Shown here one piece after another: positions 1 to 12,456 of a stretch of 64,000 nucleotides of DNA. The DNA lies in assembly GCA_037074615.1 (NCBI GenBank), contig CM073558.1, positions 19,947,001 through 20,011,000 of the forward strand, in the 5' to 3' direction. The number at the start of each line of letters is the position of its first letter. Positions within the stretch are counted from its first letter, which is position 1. The translations under genes were made by a program, and so were the position numbers. The notes beneath the pieces are model-generated. The model searched no databases, was not told the DNA's origin, and worked only from the letters and a program-made list of their open reading frames with translations. The stretch is from Leucaena leucocephala. Taxonomy: Eukaryota; Streptophyta; Magnoliopsida; Fabales; Fabaceae.

Positions 1-592
1 ATAAGAATTGGACAAGAATAAATCAGACTATATCAATGAGAAAATATAAGTCAACAATAAATCTTAAAGACCCTATTGTTCATTTGATTTTAATCTGAAT
101 AATTGCAAAAAAAAACACAAAAGCAAATCACTGACGTTCCCAAGTATGACAATCATGATTGTAAATAACTAGAATTTCAGCCACTTGTATTGCATTCCTA
201 TAATGCATGAATACATTTATTGGAAAAATGGTGCAACATAAAATACATGCAAAAACTCGAGAACTAGTTGGACAGCAAGTAAGAAACATGGTGCAACATA
301 AAATACGTGCAAAAAAGAAGCAAGTTAGACATCTGTTTTATTGCAAGAGGGCACTAACAAATTATTGATTTGGCCTGATAAGAAATGGGAACAGGTAAAA
401 CCAAGTTAAGAGTTTAGGAAAATAAAGATGGAGAAAAAGTAAACAAAACAATAAATGAAACCACAAGCAATTTCCAAACATTATTGGAGCACCACAAAGA
501 TGCCTAAGTCTCAGCCAAATGAAACTTAATTGTATAAACCAGACAAAATTAAAATTAAGAATTCATATAAGGTCAGCAGAAAGAAAAGACAC
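1..592 (-). other. RAPTOR1 intron 2 (partial)
   Basis: This is AT-rich intron sequence following the exon 2 donor. I found no exon, RNA gene or transposon end in it. A short direct repeat (about 27 bp, around 230-256 and 289-315) is the only structure seen. Confidence 0.75.
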
Positions 593-3500
593 CTATCCAG
601 CACTCCATTCTGGCACAGGGAGATATCTTAATTACATCAGGTGGATCAACATTAATGTTTAAACATAATACTAGAGCTACACATCCAGTCTTCATCTGCA
701 CCACAAAATCAGGAGTTAAATCAAAGCAGACTCTCAGCAAGTATAACATCTATAAGCATTTCCAAAAGCATTATAAAATCGAAAGGGAAACAAAAGGAAA
801 ACACTTGCCCATGTTTAGCAGCACATAAGAAAGGTAGAGGAAAAAGTAATCATGGAAAACATGGCACTTATTTGTTATGTAATATTGAATATACCCTCAC
901 TATTATTTCTCAAAAGTATGTCTCTTTTTTATTACTTTTTTATGCAGAGGCACAAGGAGCACTTCTTGCCACATACTCTTTCTCTTTTACATTCCATCCT
1001 GGAGATTCTGCGTACCAAACATATCCTCTTGTTTGATAAATTACTGTGATTCCGAACTATAAAACATAAAATGTCAGTGAACCTTTCTCTCCTCATAAAG
1101 GTACACCATTTCATCAATTTAAAATAAGAAGCAAATTAAAGATGATTCTAACCAGTGCAACCACACCTCCCCCAAAAAAAACAAAACACACACACACACA
1201 ACACCATGAAACTAAACATAAAAGGGAAAGCCAAGGCAGGAAACCTTCAACAAAGAAGGCATCGAACTGGGTTTCTTATGTAAAACTCAAATATATTGTG
1301 ATAGGAAACCTTCAACAAAGAAGGCAACGAACATGTTCAATTTTCTAAAGGCTACACCATTTTTCAGTTTATTAAATGAATAACTCCTTCATTAACAGGT
1401 GCATCCATTTTGTTGAAAGAAAATTCCTAATAAATTAGTACACTAAAACATAGTGTTATGTCATTTCCATTGTTTCTCCAGAGATGTAGAAATTCACTAA
1501 CACAGGTGGTTGTCATCCCTTCACTGTAGGTGCTTATAATCAACCTTCAAATTAATTTGCAAATGTAGAATATTTAGCTTGGACTCGAGAGAAAGGTTAC
1601 TCGATCAAAAAATTTCAAACAAAAAACAAAATTAGTTTGATGTAACCGGACTATGACAGATCACTTGGTTCCCAAATTTAATGAGGCCATTTCAATTCAA
1701 TATCAATTACAAGAAGCAAGCATACCTTTTATAGTTGTAAATAAGTATATTTGCACTATATCATTATTTACAACACGATATAATTATTTATTTCTTGAAA
1801 GTTGTGAAGAAATTCAATTTACAAGATTCAACAGCCAGCATAAAAGAGAATATTCAGGTACTGTTATATAGTTGTAGAAAGAAAAGGGAAATAGAGAAGA
1901 AAAGAAAGAATAGAAGAGAAACTAAAATTATACTGAATACTCAAGAGTTTAAAACATAACCAACGCATATCTCAATAAGACTAAGAATCACCCTTATTTA
2001 TAAATGATGTGTAATCCTAACCCTAATTAAATATCTAATACTAATATATCATAATATCTAATGATGATATATATTATACTATCTAATCCTAATATATCAT
2101 AATAATCATAATATATCATAATATATATTATGATATCTAATCCTAATATCATAGAATATCTAATACTAATTCTAATAAAATAATAAAACTACTTAAATTG
2201 TTTATTTATATTTTACATATCAATACTCCCTCCCCAAGAGTCTTGTCCCCAAGGGTCAAGTACCAAGAACAATACTAAACTATAACTAATAAGCATTTTA
2301 TTCAATTCTCCTTTGAAAAAAATATATACTAGGAGATTTGAGATTGCCAGCGTTATTAGTGCTAAGCTTGAAGACATGTTGCAAAGTGCCATTTTAAACC
2401 CCTCACAAAAGTTGAGACTTGATGATCCATCAACTCTAAAAATTGGTTTCACCACTCCCTTTTTCGTGTTATGTGTGAAGATTCATGTAAACTTTTGTGC
2501 TCTGAAAATTGATCTCCTTTGAACATGCTAAACTTATTGCATCTTGGAGAATAATAGGCTGAATTTTCAACCATTCTTGAACTGTTATCTGCACCGTATT
2601 AGAATCTTGAGCCTGGTTGAAGTTCTTAGGACTTTCTTGCCTATCTTTTTGATCATCAATGGGTGCTGAAAGGGAAGATTCATCTTCATGAGCCGTCGAG
2701 CACTCTTCTTGATCACCTTGTAATATGCTGTAGAAAGGTGTTCATCTTGTCAAGTTTCCTTTTGCAATATGCTGAAAACACCGCTCTGTATCCATGTTCA
2801 TCCTATCAAGATTCCCAATATATTCTAAAGACACCGTTATATATTCATGCTCATCCTGTCATTGATTCTTGTGAGTGGCCAAAGAACGAATGCTCTGATA
2901 CCACTGTTATATAGTTGTAGAAAGAAAGGGAAAATAGAGAAGAATAGAAGAGAAACTGAAATTATATTGAATACTCAAGAGTTTAAAACATCATCAAGGT
3001 ATATCCTATTTAGACTGAGAATCACCCTTATTTACAAGTGATGGGTAATCATAATCCTAATTAAATATCTAATATTAATATATCATAATATTTATATTAT
3101 GATATCTAATACTAATATATCATAATATATATTATGATATCTAATCCTAATATTGTAGAATATATAATACTAATCTTAATAAAATAATAAAACTACTTAA
3201 ATTGTTTATTTATATTTTACATATAAGGAACATCTCATTACTGTTTTCAGTCAATTGCCATTTGATAACTAACGCAATATATTATTACACCATTGCAACT
3301 CCAACAAATCAAATTCAACATAGCAAAAACGGGGAACTTGATATATTTTGAACAATCATAAATATGAGTAATTAGTTAATTATTACAAGTCATTCAAACA
3401 TCCTTGGAAGAATCAATCATACATGCTAAAAGTTTTTTCACTCTTGAAATAAAGCAAGTATACGAATATTTGGCTGCCTCAGTTGAAAAGTCATAATCCA

Positions 3501-4307
3501 TTCCAAAAGAAGAAGTAAGAAATCTTATCCTCCAGCAGATATATTCAGTTTATAGTGAGTTCATTAACTAGGTCGGATCCCAGAGATTGTAAATTTAGTC
3601 TCAATAAAAGCCTCCTTTATGCGCATATTCTGCTTATGTTTGTTCTATGAATTTGAATTTTCTACAGGTTGGATGCTACATCAACACGATTATTTCATGC
3701 ATGCACAAACTAAACTAAGGCATTCAACCACTGTAATGGATGATTGAATAGTCTTGACATCGAAGAAAGCAGTGGCCTCATTTACGTATATAAGAAAACT
3801 TGCGATACCATCACTGTCAACTGTCAAGTGAGTAAACTTTTAACCATGACACCTAAATGGCTCGGAAATGCTCAATAATTCTAACAAATTATAGGATCAA
3901 CTTCCACTTCAACAATGATGTGGTTACATGAGCAATTAAGAAATGTTGCTCATTCTTTCATTCAGAGCTGCTATCAGAAAATAATGAATTGACCGGCAGA
4001 ATCTTACTCTTTCCTTAGGTCGCCATTTCGAGACCGGCCCACTTTCTGAGGGACCCGAGGGTACAGAGGTCTCAAACGCCTCGTGTCGGAGCTCACATAA
4101 TACAACAGTCTGTGGTAAATAGGCCATGTATGTTGAGGTGGACAGCGCGGCGCTAACATAACTACTACTTGCAGCCTCTGTATTCCTTCTACGCGAGCCC
4201 AAATCACTATCTTCAGGGGTTGATGATACATAATCGTCCAGGTGGTTCGACACCACCATGACCGAGGATTGAGAAAATCGAGACGCCGTTAAATCACCCA
4301 ATGCCAT
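593..4307 (-). CDS. RAPTOR1: RAPTOR1, regulatory-associated protein of TOR, N-terminal exons 1-2 (gene runs off the left edge)
   Basis: RAPTOR is the scaffold subunit of TOR complex 1 that presents substrates such as S6 kinase to TOR. Exon 1 is 4307-4008 (300 bp, 100 codons). It starts MALGDLTASRFSQSSVMVVS, contains MAYLPQTVVLCELRHEAFE, and ends SKWRPKER before a GTAAGA donor. Exon 2 is 695-593 (103 bp), preceded by a TGCAG acceptor; it reads MKTGCVALVLCLNINVDPPD and later CARMECWI, and ends one base into the next codon at a GTGTCT donor. Both exons match the conserved start of plant RAPTOR just before its caspase-like (RNC) domain. Exon 3, expected to begin DPFSMAP, is not in positions 1-592, so it lies beyond the edge. 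Only about 134 of roughly 1,350 residues are present. Intron 1 (4007-696, 3.3 kb) contains an LTR element. A minus-strand ORF at 4729-4472 lies in the probable 5' leader and could be a uORF, without further support. Confidence 0.93.
1238..1332. repeat. 30-bp direct duplication in RAPTOR1 intron 1
   Basis: AGGAAACCTTCAACAAAGAA plus the next ten bases occurs at 1238-1267 and again at 1303-1332 with one mismatch (ATCGAAC versus AACGAAC). It is a local duplication with no coding role seen. Confidence 0.7.
1862..2217 (-). repeat. 3' LTR of the intron element
   Basis: This copy starts TGTTATATAG on the plus strand and contains the AATACTCAAGAGTTTAAAAC block shared with 2905-3231. It has an extra run of ATATATCATAATAT-type repeats that makes it longer than its partner. 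Confidence 0.85.
2905..3231 (-). repeat. 5' LTR of the intron element
   Basis: Partner of 1862-2217 with the same TG..CA ends. The primer-binding site TGGTATCAGAGC (minus strand, 2903-2892) lies one base away, which fixes this copy as the 5' LTR and the element as minus-strand. Confidence 0.85.
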
Positions 4308-4969
4308 CCAAATCCAAAACCCTTTAACAACAAAACCAGCCTACATCTGATCCTCCAACCTTGTCCTAACCAGAGAACCATACACAACGCGAAGAAGAAA
4401 GGTGAGCTCAATAGAAGATCTATGATCGGGGAAGCTAGGAAAGAGTACGGGGAGCTAATCAACAAAACCGCTCAACCAGCGGCGCATAGAGATTCGCGAG
4501 AGAAAGGAAAGGGACTCCAGCTCGGACAGTGTTGGAAAACGCAAGGACGGCGTCTGAAAACCCTAGATGACGAAGAGGAAGTTGGAGGCGCATATGACAG
4601 GGGCTGCACTCTCCGGTAACGCCATTTTGCGAAACGAGTTAAATGAGGATTTCTGGAGTGTGCGCGCTTTGGTGCTAATAGTCTAATACCAGGTTTTGTC
4701 TCCCTCTTTCCTTCCATGATCACTGTCAATTTGTCTTTATTTTATTAATTATTACTTAATTGTTAATTGAACTAACACCTTTTACTATTGATTTTTTTCT
4801 TAAATATTATATTAATAATTTTAATGTTAATAATATTATAATAGATAAAAACATAAAAATAAAATTATGTAAAGTTGTTAAAAGAGTAAAAAACCACTTG
4901 TCAATCATTATATATGCTATTTTTGTTGAAAAATAGTGCCTAGCGGCTGGTGAACAGCAGCAATATGGT
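4308..4969. other. RAPTOR1 5' leader and upstream spacer
   Basis: The part next to the RAPTOR1 start (4308-4680) is clearly richer in GC than the surroundings, as expected for a leader and promoter. Beyond about 4730 the sequence drops to AT-rich spacer. No TATA box is convincing. Confidence 0.5.
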
Positions 4970-5642
4970 GATAAACTTATTTAAAAAGGTTTATGACTGA
5001 AATATAAATTTTAAAATAAAAAAATATATTTATTTAAAAAAATTTATAGAGTAGATTATGATTTAATATTATAATTTTAAATAGATTAATGAAAATAGTT
5101 TATAGAATAGTAAAAAATCTTATAAACTATTTAATTATTATTTTTTTACATTCTCTCTTTTCTTTTTCCTCTTATCTCTCTTCTAATTTTCTTACCGTGG
5201 GTTATCGTCATCTACCACCATCTTTTCCTTCTTCTTTGCCTCCATAATGAGAGAAAGTTGTTGCTACATTTTCTTCTTTTTTCTCTTCAATTATTATCGC
5301 CATCTCTTTCGTTTCGCTACAAGTCCTCCTCATTGTCTAAGAAGTTTTTAAAGATACGAGAATATGATGAGACAGAGATATGAAGAAGAACTATAGTGCA
5401 ATGCAAGGAGAAAGAAAAAGGAAGATGGAATGTTGTAAACATTGAGGGAACATCTCCAATTTTTGTTATCTGATACTCTTTTAATAATTTACCAATCACA
5501 ATTTTTTTAAAAAAATAATAATTTAAATATTTATTTATTTAAAATAATTTTTTTAACCTCTTTTTTAAAAGTTTTTGAAAAAATTATATAAAAATATTTT
5601 TTTCTATAAACTCTTTTTCTAAAAATCTATCAAACAAGCCCT
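4970..5642. repeat. AT-rich MITE-like element, GGGCTTGTTTGA-ended family
   Basis: The right end reads TCTATCAAACAAGCCCTGA, preceded by TTTTTCTATAAACTCTTTTTCT. The same layout (poly-T/poly-A arms, a TATAAACT-rich arm, a central CTCTCT segment, and a terminal GGGYCTGTTTGR read inward) recurs at 24.93-25.45, 26.28-26.94 and 27.08-27.54 kb. The left boundary is approximate and no target duplication was identified. Confidence 0.5.
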
Positions 5643-6479
5643 GACTTGATGATACCACTTACTTTTAAGTTGCATATTCTATTTATTTATTTATTTATAT
5701 ATTATGTTTTTGAAATATTTATTATTATAAATTATTACAGCATCCCAGGCTTGTGATATTAAATAAGTTAGTGTCCAAAAATATGGTGACCAGATAGGGC
5801 AGAAAATATATTTGTGGTTTTTTTAGATAAATAGAATTCAATAGAAAAAGAACAAAAAAGTATTGCTGCAATAATTTGCTTTTCTTCCTTTGAGTGCGGA
5901 GAATATATTTGTTGTGTTTTAGATAAATACAATTCAATTGAAAAATTATTTTTATATTATTTATAAGATTCTATTATTAAATATTTAATTTTAAGATTTA
6001 TGGCTATATATATATATATATCTTTTTCAGTATAAAGATATTCTCTATGATTAAACTCGAGACATAGGTTCAATAGAAAAAATTATTGCTGCAATAATTT
6101 GGTCTATTTTTGGTTACATTGTAGGATATCTTTTTAGGAGTCAAAGTCAATTTCAATATAATATTTGATTAAAAATCAATATAAAATATGCTCACCAATA
6201 AACATCAATAATATCAATCATAATTAAGATAAAATATAATACAATTCACAATTTATAAATAGTTTGAATCATCTCAAAATTTATATAAAGAAACAAGGCT
6301 TATTGTTTTTTTTGGAAAAAAAATAATGTTTGTCAAAGTATTATATTCTTGACAGTATGCCATGTACTTATTTTACGTATGAAATTAACATCACACATTT
6401 ATGATAGTGGTTAGAGCTCTGTATAAAGCCTGTTGTTCAGTATGTCTACTTGAATTTATAATAAAAATATCTTATTTAA

Positions 6480-7161
6480 TTCAATAAATATAGGGTAGAA
6501 ATAAATATTAGGCTATAAAATATATCCCATATTTTTTCAGGCCAAGCATCAGATAGAGAGGTTGCTCTACCCTGTCATACCCATAAGTATCCATTCTTTT
6601 ATTTTTTTACTTTTTTTCCCTAGATACTTCACTTGAAATGAATAATATGATAGTTACTGGTGACTAAATCGTCATTTTAAAAATATGAGTAGTTAAGTAG
6701 TTAAATTGTATATTTTAATATTTATAACTATATTATTTTTTTTTAATTTTGCTAATCATCATATGATTACATTATAAATTATAATTGTTTGTTTTATATT
6801 TTTTAGATGCTTCATCTTTATTAATATTAGAGAGATTGATGCAAAGTTGCAATTATAAACTACTTAGACTTTAAGATTTTTTTTATATGCAATAGATTTC
6901 AAGACTTTAATTATTATCTTTTTGTTTTCTTATTCTTAGTAGATTATGGATATTATTTAACTCTTGAAAAAATATGAATATGGTATTATTTTAAAATTTA
7001 TAATTGTATATTTTTTCCACAACATAAGTATGGTATCACGATTTGGGTATGCTCAACCCGAAATAGTTAGAGCTTTCTGTAAAATGTAGCCCATCTTTTT
7101 TTTTTGGCAGGACACTGGGCAAGAAGATTGCCCTATCCAACCCTACTCATACGCACCCATA
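6480..7161. mobile_element. Degraded relative of the 56-kb hAT element
   Basis: From about 6800 to 7161 this aligns with 56440-56802. Shared blocks include AGACTTTAATTATTAT, TAGTAGATTAT..TTATTTAACTCTT, ATTTGGGTATGC, and the terminal block AAAATGTAGCCCAT..GGCAGG..CCCTACTCATACGCACCCATA. The GC-rich GGGCC motifs of the 56-kb copy are largely mutated to A or T here, consistent with decay of methylated CpG and CpNpG sites. The 6540-6595 block resembles the inner subterminal repeat. The left terminus is not certain. Confidence 0.65.
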
Positions 7162-7955
7162 ATAATGGCTTTTAGCATGTAAATATCTTATTATCTTAAC
7201 TAGTTCGTTGTACAAGTAGATTTATGCAAAATATATTATGATTTTATATAAACATAATTTCTATATTATTCAAAAAGTGATATTCCTTTAATTCTTAATA
7301 TAAGACATAATTAATTAATTTAATTAGATCAAAAAATTAGTTAAATTAATTAATACTCTTCCAATCTTTAATATATGACATATTTAACTAATTTGATTAT
7401 ATTAAAAAAATTAGTTAAATTATTTAGTATAGTATAATGCTTGTTGTTGTAGTGTATAGTATAGTTTTTCAAAAACACCTTTAATTATTTTCCTTAATTC
7501 CTTTCCTTTCTCTGTTGATTATTGTTGATAGAGTATAAATAAGAGTAATTTATGAAAAAATAGATAAATATAAGAAATATATCTTATATTTATGATTAAT
7601 ATTTCATCCTCAATTAGGACATATATTAACAACTGGAGGAGTATAATATATTTTTTTAAAATATCTTAAACATCTACCTTAATTCTCTCTCTCTTATTTG
7701 ATTATGAAATATCTCTAAAAATAATTTTAAAAAATAGATAAATAAATAAAAATGTCTTATGTTTACATCTAATGTCGACTACTTAATTAGGTAAAGATAG
7801 GAGGAGTATCTTTCAATTAAATGAGATGTATATAAGGGATAAATCATAATATATCAATTTCATTTCATATTATAAGAAGAGTTTTTAATCATTCATACAA
7901 TACTTGGTCTATTTTTGTTTACCAATTCAACAGAACAACAATTAAATGATGGGTT
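7162..7955. other. AT-rich spacer with Stowaway-like MITE fragments
   Basis: Runs such as TTAATATAAGACATAATTAA, repeated in direct and inverted form (7285-7440, 7560-7810), resemble the ATAAGA-containing MITE family seen across the window. There is no gene. Confidence 0.45.
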
Positions 7956-10076
7956 TCAATGGAGGGACTTCATCTTCAAGACAATGAAGAAATAAAGCTT
8001 ATCATTCCCATGGCCAGCAAACTAGAAATAAGCATGTCTATATCTCCTGTTGAAAAAATTGGTGACACAAACGACCCAGAATCTGACGGCAAATCCAACT
8101 CCCATGCCGATATAGAACCCAAACAAGAATTCTTTGGATTCATCTTCTTCTTCTCCATATGGCTCTTTGCTGTCTGATTTTTCACCTTGTGTGCAATTCT
8201 CATTCAAAGGTGTTCCACAGAGTTTAGGATTGCATATAAAGCTTCCTGCCTCAAAACTCTGAAGTTGGGCCCCCATAGGGATTTTCCAGTAAAATGGTTG
8301 AATGACAAGTTCAAGTGATTGAGAAAAGACAAAACACACAATCTCTCTGGAATTGGACCAGAAAGTTGGTTCTTTGAGAGATCCAATGATTCCAAGAGCT
8401 TCATGTCTCTAATCTCTTCAAGTATCTTTCCCACCAAATAATTTAGAGACAAGTTCAAAGATTGCAAGCGTGTAAGTGCAAACAACTCTGTAGGAACAAT
8501 TCCAGACAAATTATTCATTGAAAGATCTATCATATGCACTAGTTTAAGGTTGCTACTATAGCTTAACTCTTGACCTTTCATAAGAACCAGAAAATCTGTT
8601 ATTTGCAAGATCCAATATCACAAGAGAAGAAAGTTGGCATACATCTGATGGAAAATTGCCTTTAAATTGATTGGATCTAAGTTTAAGGGCTCTTATGTTT
8701 TGGTTCATGCAACTAGGTACAAATCTTGAGAAGTTATTTTCCCATCAAGAAGCCTCAGGCTTGTACAATTTTGCAGAGACAAAGGTATATCGCCAGACAA
8801 CTGGTTTTTAGGCAAATGCAAAGATTGAAGATCAGATAAAGAGCCCATAGATTCAGGAATGTTACCCTTCAAGTTGTAGCTTCCTATATTCACATAAACC
8901 AAGAATTTCCAGTTTGTGAAGCAATCTGGAAGATCCCCTGATAAAAGATTCTGCGACAAGTCTAGATACCTTGATTGGATGTTTATTTTTCATCAGATGA
9001 CATGAAAGTGATGAAACAGATCCCGATAAAGAGTTATTTGCCATCTTCAACATCACAAAATTTGGTTATAAACGTGGGAGCCCGCCCATGAATTCGTTAT
9101 TCCCCAAGTCAATCACACCAGAGTTTGGCAGAACATTCGACAAGTCGCAGTCAATCATGTTGTTGGATAGATCCAGAACAGTTTTTCTCATGGCCAAGCT
9201 CCAAAGCGTGTCATCAACAATGGAGGATATTCCTGAGCTAGAAATGTTCAGATAATGAACACGTTGTAGAGAATATAACCATGGAGGAAAAACAGATCCC
9301 AGTTCTGAATCAAGCAAATATACATGTCAGCTGAGAACTTGATGAACTCAAATATAGCATTTGCAGTTTTGTGAATTTTGTGAAATTAATTTTTGACGCC
9401 ACCCCAACCAATGAATTGCCTCCCACAAGAAAATTCTGCAAGTTTGAAAGTTTCCCAATACTTGATGGGAGAAAGCCATGCAGATGCTTGTAACTGAGCT
9501 CTAATGATACTACTTTTGACAAATTTCCTCTTGTTGCCAGAATTGGACCTTGTAATGAATTCCCATAAAATTCAAGATACGGCAGATTCTTATATTCACC
9601 AAACCAATCTTGAATTGTTCCATTCAATTCATTTCCAGACAACATCAAGTATTCCATTCAATTCAGAAGATAATCGAGGTTGGAGAAATTTCCACACAGA
9701 TGAATGGTTTGGAAGTAATTTCCACTCAAATCCAGAAAGTTCAAAGATTCAAGCAAAAATAAAGGTGACAAGTTGATTTCACCTCCCAAATTCAAGCATT
9801 CAAAACTCACCTCAAATTGTGAGCAACCCAAATCAAGAGCAGCGGCCCGACCGGTGATGTTGTCACACTGAACGCCGGCCCACTCGTAGTAATTCATTGA
9901 TAGACCAAGGGGAGAGAGAGCTTGTTGGATCATTGACACCTTTCTTGAAGATTAAGAGAGCAGGCTTCTCCATTTCATTGCAATGGGAGTTTCAATGAAC
10001 AAGAGCCTAAGTGGAAGGTGGATGAAAATAGTAACCATAGGAAAAGAAAACCAGCTTGGGAATTGGACGTAGCCAT
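7956..10076 (-). pseudogene. LRR receptor-like protein (Cf/EIX2 type) pseudogene
   Basis: Intact members are plasma-membrane LRR proteins without a kinase that sense apoplastic pathogen molecules. In order on the minus strand: a signal peptide starting at 10076 (MATSNSQAGFLFLWLLFSST); the LRRNT region CNEMEKPALLIFKKGVNDP, then EWAGVQCDNITGR; LRRs in several frames (for example SGNELNGTIQDWFGEYKNL, LSRNxxSGDIP-like units, LDLSKNQLSGPIPERL); the post-LRR loop FICNPKLCGTPLNENC; an acidic stretch; and a transmembrane helix (FLFGFYIGMGVGFAV) with a short basic tail. Frame changes occur before CNEMEKP, at WSIN/EWAG (about 9893), near 9657, 9310, 9060, 8960-8700 and 8300, and a stop follows RRYRHAYF near 8022. 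The LRR region is also shorter than in full-length members. I infer a dead gene with no function. Confidence 0.88.
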
Positions 10077-10271
10077 GGCCAAAACAGAGAGAATACAAAC
10101 TTTTCTAGCTTCAATTATGGGAACTGATTTAAGATGTAAGAAAGAAACTTTGAAGTGTTAATGTTTATGAAGCTACTTTCTTTTTTGTCCTTTTTTTCCA
10201 TAGAATTGATTGCAGGGTTGAACAACCTATCAAACAAGGGTCAATGGAAAATGAGTGATTGATATTTTTGC

Positions 10272-10377
10272 ATGGCAACTTTAATTATCAGCCTTGTGTC
10301 TTCTCGTTCTCTTCAACATTTGGTATGGCAACTTTAATTATCAGCCTTGTGTCTTCTCGTTCTCTTCAACATTTGGT
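10272..10377. repeat. Two perfect copies of a 53-bp tandem repeat
   Basis: The unit begins ATGGCAACTTTAATTATCAG and ends CTTCAACATTTGGT. Copies are 10272-10324 and 10325-10377, followed by the start of a third (ACGGCAACTT). Identity is complete, so the duplication is recent. It lies about 200 bp upstream of the receptor-like pseudogene. Confidence 0.9.
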
Positions 10378-10380
10378 ACG

Positions 10381-12229
10381 GCAACTTCATAACACAGAAT
10401 AACTTGACCTATATATATGGGCCTGGCAGCTAGGGAACTTAGGAGGCCCAATGTTTAGCATCTCAGAACAGATTTTTCTGGATCCATGGTAAATAAAACT
10501 TTAAAACATGTTATCTCGACCAAACATGATTTAATTGGTTTATGAGAGTTTCTAGTTTCTTTTAAAAGTTAATATAATTTTTATTCATTTAAATTTATCT
10601 TTATTTTAATTTTAGTCATAGGATTCTTTGAAGGGTAAAATGATCTAGATATTTATTAAATTATTATAGAGACTAATATTTTATATAAAAAAACTTAAAA
10701 AATCAAAACCTATAATTTAAAATTTAAAAGATTACATGCACCAATAGCTTTAAGTTAAAATAGGCATTCAACTTGTGACCTCCCACCCGCTAGAAAATTT
10801 GCACGCTACTAGGCTACAAACTATCGGATAGTTTATGGTTTCTAAGTGAGGATTTTAAATGTTTTATTTAGGAAAATAATTATTATCGGAGTAAATAGAT
10901 AGAAGAAGTATTGTAAAAATTTTGAAGGCAGAGAATAAAAAATAAAGGAGCAATCCTTGTATATATATCTTCTAGTATTAATATAAAAATTAATTGATAA
11001 TTATATTTAATTATAAATATAAGACTCTAATTTAACTTATCTATTAAATTTATAATTTTTTTCTAAAATATCTATATTAAAGCACATATTAAAGCTATAT
11101 TTGGATGGAGAGAAAAAATAAACAGAAAATAAAAAGAAATGAATACTATAAAAGAAAATTTTTTAAAATAGTAAAAAAAAACTTAACTATTTTTAAAAGT
11201 TTTTCTTTTTCATATTTTTTTTCTAATTTTCTTCCCCATTAAACATAGGGTAAATATTCCATCCAAAGAGAGTTATGATAAAAAATAATATTTAAAAACA
11301 CTAAATTATATTTATTTAATATAATTAATTTTTTAATTCTCTCAAATTAATTATATATGGGTATTACACCAAGGAGGAGATAGTGTATGATTGTAATTTG
11401 GTGTATATAGAAAGTGATGTCGACATTCTGATGATAGAGCCATTAAGATGCAGAGATAGTTATGACCACAGAGGGAATCAACGCCATCTATGGACATAGG
11501 ATGAAGAGCATGTGTTCATTATGTCCTCATTCTGCTTATTCTCTCTTCTGACCTCCATTTTTGTTTCTTTCCGTTCGATCCAGTCCTCACGGATCCTGAC
11601 CAAATGACCCTTTTACCCTCCTGCTATTTTCTAAGGCATTCTTGAATTGAATTTCACATCTCTATTGTTATAAATGATCATTATTTTCCCTTTAAAAGGA
11701 TTTAAATTTTGAATCTCTACTTACATTCTACCCTTTAAGTCCTTAATTATATAAGTTAGGTTCAGGTGACTTTATTTGTTGTGCTTGGCATAATTAAAAT
11801 ATCATATTCATCTTATATAATCACTCCATATTCATATTTCCAAAAATATTATTACCTTTTATCTTAATTATAAGAGTTAATTGATATTGTAGATAGATTA
11901 AACAAGTTAAATAAATCAATTTATTTTAATTAATACAAGAAATAATTAATTTAGGTAGATTGAGGAGTATATAATTTAAATTTATTTTGAGATATTAGAT
12001 TTAATCATAATTAATTGATTTATTTTATTTTTTTATCTATATAAAAAGTTAACTATCTTTTATAATTAATACCGGAATGAGTAATTGAGTTACTAGTTGG
12101 CTAAGGCTACCCTTCCTCTTCTTTTGAAGCTGCTAACTAAGGATGTCAATAAAGGCTTACTATATGATGTAGTTAGGGAAGAAAATGATTGATTTAGTTT
12201 TTCTGGCAAAAAAAATATCTTATTGTGAA
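10381..12229. other. AT-rich spacer, no gene recognised
   Basis: Mostly AT-rich sequence. A more GC-balanced block at about 11360-11640 has no long ORF and no recognised RNA. MITE-like ATAATTAATTGATTTA arms appear around 11860-12070. Confidence 0.4.
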
Positions 12230-12456
12230 GTTGATCTTGATTTAAATATAAAATATTTTTCTTAAATTTATCAATTATTTTTTAAATTATCCTATTGATG
12301 TTTTATCAACAATAATCAAATAAGAGAATTATGGAGAGAGTTTAAGAAAATAACTATGATAGTTTAAAAAAAATATGCTATAATAACTAACTTTTTTAAT
12401 CTAATTAAATTAGTTAAATATATTTTATATTTAAGATCAGAGAGTATGTTATTTCT
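12230..12456. repeat. Stowaway-like AT-rich MITE
   Basis: The inner pattern (a TTGATTTAAATATAAAATAT arm, a CTTAAATT..ATTGATG..CAACAATAATCAAATAAGAG centre, and a TCTAATTAAATTAGTTAAAT arm ending in TTTATATTTAAGATCAGAGAG) recurs in the same order at 14540-14755, 18890-19200, 31745-31965 and 54795-55046. Boundaries are approximate. Confidence 0.5.

Larger units (their letters stand above)
1862..3231 (-). mobile_element. Non-autonomous LTR retrotransposon (TRIM/LARD-like) in RAPTOR1 intron 1
   Basis: Two direct repeats, 1862-2217 (356 bp) and 2905-3231 (327 bp), flank a 687-bp interior. Read on the minus strand each LTR starts TGTAAAATATAAATAAACAA and ends CTATATAACA, so it has TG..CA ends. One base inside the 5' LTR is TGGTATCAGAGC (2903-2892), a primer-binding site of the initiator-Met-tRNA type common in plant retrotransposons. 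Next to the 3' LTR is a polypurine tract (minus strand, about 2236-2226). The interior has no gag, protease, integrase or RT; one short acidic open stretch near 2700-2520 is not recognisable. No clean 5-bp target duplication is visible (GGTAC on the left, TATAA on the right). The LTRs differ by several indels and many substitutions, so the insertion is not recent. It is in the same orientation as RAPTOR1. Confidence 0.85.

Noticed and set aside
1857..3241. Possible target duplication (GGTAC / GGAAC) around the intron LTR element
   Set aside because: The right-hand match is five bases away from the LTR end and has a mismatch, so it is not accepted as a target duplication.
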